Source of the DNA: Haplosporangium gracile
Lineage: Eukaryota; Mortierellomycota; Mortierellomycetes; Mortierellales; Mortierellaceae
DNA length: 42,200 nucleotides
NCBI GenBank assembly: GCA_015499985.1
Contig: JAAAUF010000282.1
Location: forward strand, 232-42,431
Direction: 5' to 3'
Below, one piece after another: positions 11,238-21,300 of this stretch (positions are counted from its first letter, which is position 1; each line of letters begins with the position of its first letter). The position numbers were made by a program, and so were the translations under genes. The notes beneath the pieces were generated by a model. The model worked only from the letters and a program-made list of their open reading frames with translations. It ran no database searches and was not told the origin of the DNA.

Positions 11238-11954
11238 ATTATTTGTTGTCCCGACTAAGCGCAGACTAGATAGTTAGTTATTTTTTTTTATTCCTTAGAA
11301 ACACGCGTCGACAGGTTTTGCTAGGCAGGTCGACGTTTTTTTCTTTCCTTTTTTGTAATTATGAAGCATCATATTTCCGTTTTTTTTGTTTCTCCAAAGC
11401 AGCGTTTGACCGGTGCACGTTTGGTATAATCGTGCTACATAACGAAGGAAATTGACATTTATTTATTTTTTTAAGCGCCAGACTTTTGGGTGTTCATTGG
11501 GGAGGGAGGGAGTGGAGAATAGATCCTTTTGTAGGCGCAATGGTGACTGATTGTGAAGAAAAAAAGTGGATAGGATTGGGTGATGAGGATAAAGCGATAT
11601 GTCTGTCCACGTCGACGGTCGATCAACAGGATCATTGTTCTGTGCTTCTGGACCAACTTATCTCGAATCCACGAACAAAGATATTAAAATCAAAAATGAA
11701 GGAAAAAGGAATTCGAGGCCGCTGATTGGCTGGATCTGGATGTGGCCTGTTTGCTCCTGGACAGGTCAGGGACGGACGATGTTTGTGTGCTGTGGGAACG
11801 AAGGGAGACTAAGGGCCTTCCGTGTTACTTTCCCAACGACCGTCCTTGTATTCCCTCTCCACTCCAGTCCCCTATTTTTTCTTTTTTCTTTTTCTTTTCC
11901 TTCTTCTCAATTCATCACTCTCTCCTCTCCTCTCCACTCTCTCAAACTCACATC
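11238..11954. other. intergenic region between eIF3L and ERG26
   Basis: A 717-bp spacer between two genes on the same strand. The first part is T-rich 3' UTR of eIF3L and includes a small inverted repeat at 11306-11335. An inverted CCAAT box (ATTGG) is at about 11724-11728. A T/C-rich tract at about 11870-11945 runs almost to the ERG26 start codon. Open frames inside show no coding bias. Confidence 0.6.
11306..11335 (+). other. 7-bp inverted repeat followed by T tract in the eIF3L 3' region
   Basis: CGTCGAC at 11306-11312 is perfectly mirrored by GTCGACG at 11329-11335, with a 16-nt loop and a run of seven T directly after. As RNA it would form a short GC-rich hairpin before a U tract, about 70 nt past the eIF3L stop codon. 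A role in 3' end formation or mRNA stability is speculation. Confidence 0.5.
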
Positions 11955-13265
11955 ATGACGACAACAAAGTGCCTAGTCACCGGCGGAAACGGATTCCTTG
12001 GCCGTTGGATTGTCCAAGAGCTGATCAAACGCACTGACTACCACATCACCATCCTCGACATCTTCATCCCCACCAACGCCGCTCTCACCGACAGAATCAC
12101 CTACATCGCCGGCGATATCACCGACGCCGCTGCTGTTCGTTCCGCTTTGAAGGGCCACCATATCTGTATGCATGTCGCCTCACCACCTCACCACTTCCCC
12201 GCCGAAAAGTTCAAAAAGATCAACATTGAGGGCACCCAGAACGTGATCGATGCCTGTCGTCAGGAAGGTGTCGGTCGTCTTATCTACACTTCCTCGGCCA
12301 GTGTCCTCCAGGATGGCTCCCCTCTCGAGAACGCGGATGAAACGTTCCCATACCCCAAGACGTTTATCGAGACTTACTCCGAGACCAAGGCGATTGCAGA
12401 GGAGATGATCTTGAAGGCCAACAACAATTCAACGCTATTGACTTGTTCCCTCAGACCTAGTGGTATTTTCGGACCTGGAGATACTCAGGGCACTCCGGGT
12501 TTCATGGAGGTGATGAAGAAGGGACAGCATCGTTTGCAGATTGGGGATAATTCGGGACTGTTTGATTGGACTTATGTCGAGAACGTTGCTTATTCGCATG
12601 TCCTTGCTGCCGAGAAGCTCGTCGCCGGCTCTGGCGTCCCTGGTCAGGTAATTGGAGAAAACACCCACATGCACCAAAAATATGCCATCCCATTTTTTTT
12701 TTGATATCTTTTGTAACGAATTCGATCAAGACACCCATTAACGATTTTTTTTTTTTACTTTCGAACCGAAACAATGTAGGCCTTCTTTATCACTTTCGGA
12801 GCCCTAGTGCCATTCTGGAACCACCCAAGAGCCTTATACGCCGAGAAGGGCGTCGTGGCCCCCAGCATCATCATCATCAACTTCCACGTCGCCCTCATCA
12901 TTGGTTTCCTCTCTGAGATATTCTCGCTCCTCAAGAAGATGATGGGTAAAGAGGCCAAGGAAGGGTTCACCCGTGTTCGTGTCCGTTATGTCTCTTGCAA
13001 CCGCTACTTTAACATCAACAAGGCCAGGAAACTCTTGGTAAGTTACAAATAGAAATGAGGACGGTGATGAAGGAGAAGGAACGATATGGAAGAGTACGTG
13101 TACAATCGGTTACAGCGTCCTTCTTTCAGTGATGCTAACCGAGGTTTACTTTTTCTTTGGTGATTTTAGGGTTATGAGCCAGTCGTCGTTTACAAGGAGG
13201 GCATCAGGAGGACGATGGCCCATTTCATGGAGCAGGAGGAGCTCCAGGCCAAGAAGAAGGCTTAA
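11955..13265 (+). CDS. ERG26: sterol-4-alpha-carboxylate 3-dehydrogenase (decarboxylating)
   Basis: Exons 11955-12647, 12780-13037 and 13170-13265 give 348 residues, almost exactly the yeast Erg26 length (349). It is an SDR/3-beta-HSD family enzyme. The Rossmann motif TGGNGFLG is at residues 9-16 and the catalytic pair is Tyr141/Lys145 (YSETK). Family signatures YTSSASV, LRPSGIFGPGD and LFDWTYVENVAYSHVLAAEKL are clear. The enzyme oxidises and decarboxylates 4-alpha-carboxysterols in C-4 demethylation of ergosterol precursors, at the ER with Erg25 and Erg27. A hydrophobic stretch in exon 2 (IIIINFHVALIIGFLSEIF) fits the membrane-associated segment expected here. The start follows a T/C-rich leader. 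A 22-nt A run begins 25 nt after the stop. The other possibility, a different 3-beta-HSD-like enzyme, is less likely given end-to-end similarity. Confidence 0.95.
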
Positions 13266-13706
13266 ACTTATTTCACTGATTCGAGCTGCTAAAAAAAAAA
13301 AAAAAAAAAAAATTTACCGTTTGCAGTTCATCCAAATCCGCATTTTTTTATATCATTTTCTACAATATACACCTTTCCACTTCTTTTGTTGGCAGCTGTG
13401 TTTGTGTTTAAAGGAATGACAAGGGCACAGACAAAACCGACAAGAGCTGTGAAAAATAACGCCACTAAATTTTAGTGCAACCCCATAAATCGACATCTCA
13501 AGCATTCATGCCATTCGCTGACTTGACTATCTTCAGCGGCGGACGAGGTAAAAAAGAAGAGATCTCGAGTCTAGAAAGTGTTTAATGTTCTCTGCTTTTG
13601 TTCAATTGAGTACAAAAAAATAGAGAGGAGAGGAGGGGGAAAAAAAGATATACATGTATGTTGTAGGAAGGGGAGGTTGGATGTGGCAATAACAGCCTCA
13701 ACTTCT
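13266..13706. other. convergent spacer between ERG26 and ETFB, with A22 run
   Basis: A 441-bp AT-rich region between two stop codons. It contains an uninterrupted A run at 13291-13312 and T-rich stretches for 3' end formation on both strands. No coding sequence is supported. Confidence 0.7.
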
Positions 13707-15080
13707 TTACAGAACCTTGGCCTCGTTCTTAAGCTTGTCGACCAAGTCATCGACAGACTCGACGAGCTTACCACCCTGTCTCTTGGGAGGCTCAGCAACC
13801 TTCAAGGTCTGGAGACGGGGCTTGATGTCAACGCCCAAATCAGCGGCGGCAAACGTGGCGAGGGGCTTCTTCTTGGCCTTCATAATGTTGGGGAGCGATG
13901 CGTATCTGGGAACGTTGAGACGGAGATCGGTGGTCAAGATGGCGGGGAGGGAGGTCTTGACAGTCTCGACTCCTCCGTCGACCTCGCGGGTGACGGTCAT
14001 CGACTTGTCGCCGAGCTCAACCTTCGAGGCGAAGGTGGCCTAATTTGTTGAAGAAAATGAGAAAAAGGGTTACTGGTTGAACAACTGGTAGGAATTTGCG
14101 TTTCCTGCAAATGGATGAAAGAGTAGTTCCTTTTCCGTGCTGCAATGTCCTAACGTCCTGAAAGTAGTGTTCATGGTCGTTGTTTTTGATCCTGCTCTGA
14201 AAAAGTACCCTTCTATCATAAACTGATGTCTTTATGGATCGTCTAGGAGAAGCTTAGCATGATCTAATGACAGGGGAGTCATTCATAGAAAGCATCTTTC
14301 GTCTTTGGTCTATTCGTTTCTGCAGGTTGCTGTTGTAAGGCGTTTGGTACCCGTCCTCATGAAAAAAAATGAATAAAAAAAGATTGGCCCACCAATGAAT
14401 CATGACACCGTTCCTGAAATTATTTTTTTTTTGGATCCTCATGCTCTTCCCTTACGAGGCAAAGAATATAATGTCAAGTTCTCTTGTCTACACACACGAG
14501 CACAAGTGAGATAACACCAAAAGATTCATCAAGAAGTAATACATAGGAGAAGAAGCAATTGTCGCCGAGGAGAAGGATGAGGGAAATATAGAGAACAAGG
14601 AAAAGGGGAGGGTCTAGTGTCAAGTATATGTGTCTTTACCTGGGGCCAGTTCAAGAGGCCAGCAAGCATCTGTCCAGTCTGGTTGGAATCATCATCAATA
14701 GCCTGCTTGCCCAAGATGACCATATCAGGCTTCTCCTTCTCAACCACAGCCTTCAACAGCTTGGCAACGGCCAAGGGTTGCAACTCCTCGTCACTGTTGA
14801 CATGGATCGCACGGTCAGCGCCCATCGCCAACGCAGTCCTGAGAGTCTCCTGTGATTTAGAAGGTCCACAGGAGACAACGACAACCTCGGCAGTGCCGGC
14901 CTTGGATTTGGCAAGAGCCTCCTTGATCTGAATGGCCTGCTCGGTTCCGATCTCGTCAAAGGGGTTCATCGAGTGCTTCACATTGGCCGTCTCGACGGCC
15001 GACCCGGCGGCGTTGACGCGAATCTTGACGGCATAGTCGACAACGCGTTTTGTTGCGACGAGAATGCGAAGGTTGGACAT
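13707..15080 (-). CDS. ETFB: electron transfer flavoprotein beta subunit
   Basis: Two exons, 15080-14640 and 14039-13707, encode 257 residues (human ETFB has 255). The start is the ATG at 15080 ([20 protein letters not shown]). Hallmarks are [12 protein letters not shown], the nucleotide-site loop DDDSNQTGQ (residues 129-137), and the dehydrogenase-docking recognition loop [20 protein letters not shown] in exon 2. With the alpha subunit it forms the mitochondrial matrix FAD/AMP heterodimer that carries electrons from acyl-CoA dehydrogenases to ETF-ubiquinone oxidoreductase. As in other beta subunits there is no obvious long cleavable presequence. The single intron (14040-14639, 600 nt) is much longer than the local norm and starts exactly after the conserved NWPQ. 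The leader (15083-15235) is T/C-rich on the coding strand, and a CACGTG lies about 215 bp upstream of the start. Confidence 0.97.
14040..14639 (-). other. 600-nt intron of ETFB
   Basis: It begins GTAAAGACA and ends TTAG on the coding strand, in phase 0 between NWPQ and ATFASKV. It is about six times the usual intron length here. The content is AT-rich with no coding bias on either strand; nothing recognisable was found in it. Confidence 0.9.
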
Positions 15081-15395
15081 TGTGGGAGGTAAAAAAAAGG
15101 TTGAAGAGAGTTGAGAGGGTAAAAAGGAGAAGGGAAGGAGAGAAGTGGAGTGTGAGAGTGCGGGGATGAAAGAAGAAAAAGGTTGTAAGAAGAAGAAAGA
15201 AGAGGGGATGCAAAAAAGGGAAAGAGATGGGCGGGGTTGGGGGTTGATCTGTTCACACTTGGCTGCCCCCGGGTGCACTGTTGAGCTCAGAGTCACGTGA
15301 AAACATTGCGGTCATTGTTTTTTAAGTTTGCCATGACTAAGGGAGGGACATGTATTGTTGCTGTTTGGTAGATGCTTGACTAACTAGGGTAGCTA
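15081..15395. promoter_or_regulatory. promoter region of ETFB and 3' flank of CCH1, with CACGTG E-box
   Basis: A 315-bp spacer between two genes on the minus strand. The part next to ETFB is purine-rich on the + strand, so pyrimidine-rich in the transcript sense. A palindromic CACGTG is at 15294-15299 and is a classical bHLH site. Regulatory use is inference. Confidence 0.5.
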
Positions 15396-18300
15396 TCAGG
15401 TCCTGGAAGAGTGGTTCTCGAAGAGGGCTTCTTCTTGTTCTCGTATCTCATCCTGCAGCATGTCTATCATTTTAATTAACAAATGAAAACAAAAGAGAAA
15501 AAAAAAAGTGTCAATTGATTACCTACACACTCTCAAATGACACAAGTAACAAAATGGAAAAAGAGGACGTACTGAACCACATGGATCCTTCAACGGCAAA
15601 GCCTGTCTGCGGCGAGCTCAGTCTTGGATCAGACGTGTAGTCTGAGCTGTCTGACTGTCCCGAGAGCCGGTTAAAAGTATCCCTCCTAAGGATTCCGAAA
15701 GAGTATAGGACGGTTAGTCGGTGAGATTGCTGCAGTTTGCTGCAGAAGATATGAACATAACAAAAATTTTCCCACGGCCTGTTAGGACAAAAAAAAATCA
15801 GGACTCACTCGTTCAGGTCCCAACCCATAGAATCGTTCGAACTAATCGAGAGCATAGCCTGACTCGAAAACGCGCCTCCAGGCGAAGGGCTAGGGCTGTC
15901 ATCATCCGAATGGTAGCTATGCCCCTTCGAAAAGTCAAGCATCGGTGACGGTAACATAGACGACCGCCCTCCTCCTACACTTCCGCTACCATAGTAAGGA
16001 GACGTCGTCAGCATGGGCGAAGTATCCTGGCGATACCCACGGTCGTTTCCAATTGACGTATCAATCACGATTCGAGGCACCTCTGGTCGTAGTCTCGAGT
16101 TTTGCTTGCTTCGTCGTTGCTTCAAAAAGTTACGACGCGCCACAATGGTCATCAGCAAGTTGTAGATTGTCTCTCTTGCCACTGCTGCTTTGACCTCTTT
16201 CACACGCTCGTTTCGCTTCAAGAACTCTTCCATTCTATGCGGCAATAATACAGAGAGAAACATCGACTCTATTAGTTTATACAAACAACCACAAAAGAAA
16301 ACGAAAGCTGCAGACGTTACATAGAAAAGGTACTTACCCAAGCGCCTGCTCAACATCGACAAGGGTAAACGACAAGATGTCAAGGATACTGTAGAAGGAA
16401 ACCCCACGCTCACCACACGTCGCCATGGCTTCCTTGTAAATGAGGTTATAGGTATGTCGACGATGGTGGGCGTCAAAGACATCGATCTTGGACAGCGTCT
16501 GCTGTAGGTGGTACAGGTCTAGGTTGGCCTGCAGCTCGCCTATTTTCTTCTCATCCGCATCGCCTGACTCGGGACTCGAGATTATGATGGGAACCGCACG
16601 AGGGGATGCTCCTATCCCTCCTGCACCGCTGCTGTGGTGACTGATCGCTGTAGCTGACAAACTGGGGCTGACTGACATTCGATTTAGACGGTTGTTGGGT
16701 CCGTTGTTGCGAGGCTGGGTCGGCAATAGTTGGGGCGATGAAGGCGCACCAGTATTGGAGCGATCCGTTGCCGACGACAGTCTCTGGCCACTTGCTCCTG
16801 CTGGTCCTGATCCCAGTCCACCAACACCTGAGCCGCCTGTAGCATGAGACTTGACCAGAGTAGGAATGCTGAACTCTAGGTTCGGGTAAACCCTTGTACA
16901 CAGTCGACCATCCAACGACCGCAAGAACTGTGAAAGATACTTTGGATCGATGTACCCAGTACCTCGAGGATCGAACTTGCCCCACGTCAGCTTGAAGTTC
17001 CTCAGGTCTTCTCTGGTGATGAGCGTTGTGATAGTGTCGTGTTGGTAGGCAAATGAAAAGTTACTGATAATGACGGCGATGAACATATTGAGGAGAATGT
17101 AGGTACAGACAATGTAGAACGACAGGAACATGAAATACGCCCAACCTCGGGACCCACAGTCGTTGTCGAGGTAAGACCCCTTGTTGGGCGTGCAGTTAGG
17201 TGCCTCGACCATCATATCGTGCATGACAAAGTCCCAATTCTCGCCTGTCGTCATTCGAATCAACATTAGCATGGTATTTCCGAATGTCTCGAAGTTGGCG
17301 AGGCCGGTTGTCGAGGGACCGAGGCGGGTCATTCCAAAAATCTCTCGGAACATGATGGCATAGACCATGAACACTACCATGAACACAGCAGTAATGTTGA
17401 TAATCGATCCCAACGCGATCCTATTGTCATGGCACAGAAAAAAATATCAGTTAGTTTCCTGTGTCCAACCAGTGGTTCAACAAGTGATGTAAAAGGCGTT
17501 AGACTTGTACTTACGCCAGTGCTCGGAACAGTACTTGAAGAGAGTCGATTCTTTGGGCAAGTCGGAAGGAGATTGTGATCAGCAGGAATTTTTCCAGACG
17601 CAACGTCCATAGCTACATAGAATGCAGGAAAAATATATACATGTCTTTTAGTACGTTTTCTTTCTCATAGTGCACAAAACTGCGATCAAAGAAAGACAGC
17701 GTTTTTTGGATGCTTACCTCGTGTCGGATGAAACGCGGAACCAAGGTGATAAGGGCAAGGACGGTGATGGTCATATCGTAGAGATTCCAACGCGACAGTC
17801 GCCACTATTAGCGAGTTAGAGATAGATAGGAGGCAGTGACGTTGTGAGTTCATAGCACACTTGTCCTTGAATACGCACTACTGGAAGACTTAAGCAACTA
17901 GTCTAGATACATACCTTGTTGAAACCGTATCCGCATAACTTGACCATGATCTCCAAGGAGTAAACGCCCAAGAAAATGAAGTAGCAGATATCTAATGCAT
18001 GGCAAAAATAAGGCGTTAGCAGGTAAAAATATATCATCAAACTGCTTTACCATAAAATACAAATAGTACAGCAGACAGAAACAGTACCTTGGATGTCGGT
18101 GAGCAGTTGAGGCTGAGCATAATGTTGAGAGGCAATCAGACAGACGTTGGCAACCAAGACGATGGTCATAATCCTCCACAAGAGTCCCTTCTTTTTGTTC
18201 ACCATATCATAGCAGAGTGCTCTGAACTTGTTCTGGGGTCTTGCAGGAATTGCTGTGGGCTTGATGAGCCGAAGCTGACGTCGCAAATCGATCCATCGAC

Positions 18301-21300
18301 GTTGCTCGACAGTCAGTAGCGAGATACCGTTCCAAGTCTTGAAGGACTCCAAAATGACTCCAATAAAGATCTGCACAAAGACGATCGATCCGATCAACAT
18401 GAACAGTAAAAAGTAGAACGAGTTGAATCGATTGGGTTCGTTGGGCTGGATGAACGGTTGATCTCCCAAGTGATTAGGGACCGCACGGCCGGATTGCAAG
18501 ACCATGATCCATCCTTCTTGCGAGGCCATCTCAAAGAGAACCAAGATTGCGGCCTGGATGGTGTCGAAGCTGTAGTCGTAAGGGTTGGCCCATATCCGAG
18601 GCACCAAAATCTCGGCATTGTCGTCTCCACTCGGCAACTCCATGTACTCACCCACACAATCGCTCTTAAACAGGATAGTCTGGTCGTTGCACTTGTAAAA
18701 GTATCCAGCATAGATGTTGACACCATAAATCGCGAACGGCCAAAAGAGCAGAAATGTAAGAAGCATAGCAATCACCATCCTCGGTAAAGCCTTCCCGATC
18801 GCGGCAAACATAGCGGAGACACCTTCAAAGTAGCGGACAAGACGAATAACGCGAAGACAGGCCAGGGCTCGAACTGCTCGCGTCAGACTGAACAAATGGT
18901 CAATCTGACCAAAGACCTTGATACAACTCATCAGCACAATCCCTAGATCCAGAACGTTCCAAAGGTCACGCAAGTAGCCTGTCGATGTAAAGAGGAACCC
19001 ATCCGCCAAGATGCGCAGGACTTGCTCAACGACGAAAACGATGGTCGTTCCGTAATCAATGTCGTCCAGGATGTCTAGCCTTGTGGTGTTTCCTGTCACC
19101 TTGGCCTTTAACCGGTCGATAGGGTCGTCCACAATGACCACTCCAATACTGACCAGGATCGTGGTAAATATGGCCCAGTTGAACCAGTTCATCGTAACAA
19201 TCTTTCGTCCTGTTCGTGGGCCTACGAGTCGGCGGCACCATTGTCGGAATCGATTATTACTGGGAAGAATGAAAAGAGCCCGATCGTACATTGGATGGGC
19301 CTCCAAGAACTCTCGCGTTTCCACATATTGATCGTCCTTTAGTGCGTTCTCCCTCTCCTTCGCCTTTCGATAGCCTTCAGGAGAGAGAGTCTCTGTGGAT
19401 CTAATTGGAGAGGCGGACTGGGTGAGACGCGTGGTACAGAAAACGAAAATGAATGCAAGCGTTGTTTAGAGAAGGACCTTGACAAATGACGCTGCGAACT
19501 TACTGTGGGGCAAGCAGTCGATCTGTGTCCCAGGTAATCTTTTCCAGTCCTTCATCGAGTCTCTCGAGATTTGCGTCGATTTCATCCTGAGTCTTTCCAA
19601 ACCCAGAAATTCCATGCTGATTCGACTCAGACTTTTCTTTTCTGGCCGCTACGACTTCCTTGGCCTGTCGAGCTGCTTCAATCTGAGCCTGTGTTGGGAA
19701 CCAGTAATCGCGCATCCTTTCCAGCCAGACGATAAAACCAAGCTTCGACTCCATGATCTCTGTCGTGTTCTATGTGACGATAAAGAGCAAACTGATATTA
19801 GCACCTTGTTGGCCACTTCAGACTATTGGACCCTGGGAAGAGTGAGAGATGCATACTGACCGGTGCACTATCGCCTTCGAGGAATTCCCGGAATATATTT
19901 TTGCGAACTGTTACTGTCTGGTCGACCGTCAATCCGTGCACTGATAGTGTCTGGGGTCGCGCTGGAAGATACGAGTACGGATTGAAGTATCTAGGAAATA
20001 TTACAAAGTTGAGTTTGTTTAGTGTCAGAAATGAATACAGAGGTGCTAGCTTACATACCGGAGCGACGGTTTTTGAACTTACTGGAAAAGTCCACGGTTC
20101 TTGGCCTTTTTGGATCGTTGGTGCTTCTCAAAGTACATCTCGAGCTGCGTTTTATACTTTTCATCATCATCCAGCTCAAAATGCTCCAGCACAATGGCAA
20201 TGAAGAGATTTAACAGCACGTCTATTCCAAAGTAAATAATTAATGTTAGGAAATTTCATTCCGTATTAACGTTCTACGCCCTTGATGACAAAAACAAATG
20301 ATCAGTGAAACTTACAATGCGAGGCACAGTAGTAAATGACAAAGAAAATGGCGCCATATATCTCTTTGTATGTCTCCGGGTGCGACACCAAGCTCTCATA
20401 CATAATGTTGATCCAGTTCTCGCCCGTCAGAATCTAAGTATAAAGACATAGAGATAATTTGATGAAAACCTTTAAAAGTGAAGTACACGGTAGAAATAAA
20501 TCATTTGCACATGAAATATCAAATGGAGATCTTACAATAAAAAGTGAGATGAAACTCTGGCCAAGGTCGTCAAAGTTGATAGGTTGTGGTTCAGTCTCCT
20601 TGATATCGTCAGGCATGTCGCCACCAAAGAGCATCATCGGGACTGGCGCACAGACCAGCAGGAACATGAATGTAATCAGAAGCAAATTCAACATTCCTGT
20701 GGCACTTCCGATGACGGCACTCTATTTGAAACGGGACACGCGCATGCAATAGCGTTGTTAATATATTAAAATAATATAACGTCGTGAACGAGTAAGACAA
20801 CATGTACTCACCATGAGTTCGCGCACTCCAGGAATGGCGGGAATGAGGCGGTAGGCTCGAAGGACCTGAAAAATCGTCAGGTACCGAAACCATTCCCATC
20901 GTTGGATAGCGGGGATCTGAATGATCACTGTCGTCAGCGCCAGGAAGAGATCAAATTTGTTGGATTTCCGCTTCCAGAATAGCTTCCATGTATTGTGGCC
21001 AACAAAACGGACACAGATCTCCGCAAAGAAGAACGCGGTGAATGCCATTTCTGTATACTTAAGCCGCAGAATTTCTTGTGGCGTGCTGTCAAACCGTCGA
21101 AAACACATTGCCATCAGGTTGAGAAAGACCATGAAGGCGCAAAATCCCGGGAACCAAGAGTGGTTCACCATTTGAACGATCTGCTGTCGGATCGGCGATA
21201 GGTTCGTGTGGATCTGGTCGTCAAACTGCCATCCCTCGTCTGTATCCAGAAGAATTCGGACGTTTCGAGGTTTCGACGAGAAAGCCGAGTGTCGTTTTTC

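Noticed and set aside
14529..14639. Continuation of ETFB exon 1 past NWPQ
   Set aside because: The frame reads [11 protein letters not shown] and onwards, which does not match ETFB; GTAAAG at 14639 is the donor and the true continuation [10 protein letters not shown] is at 14039.
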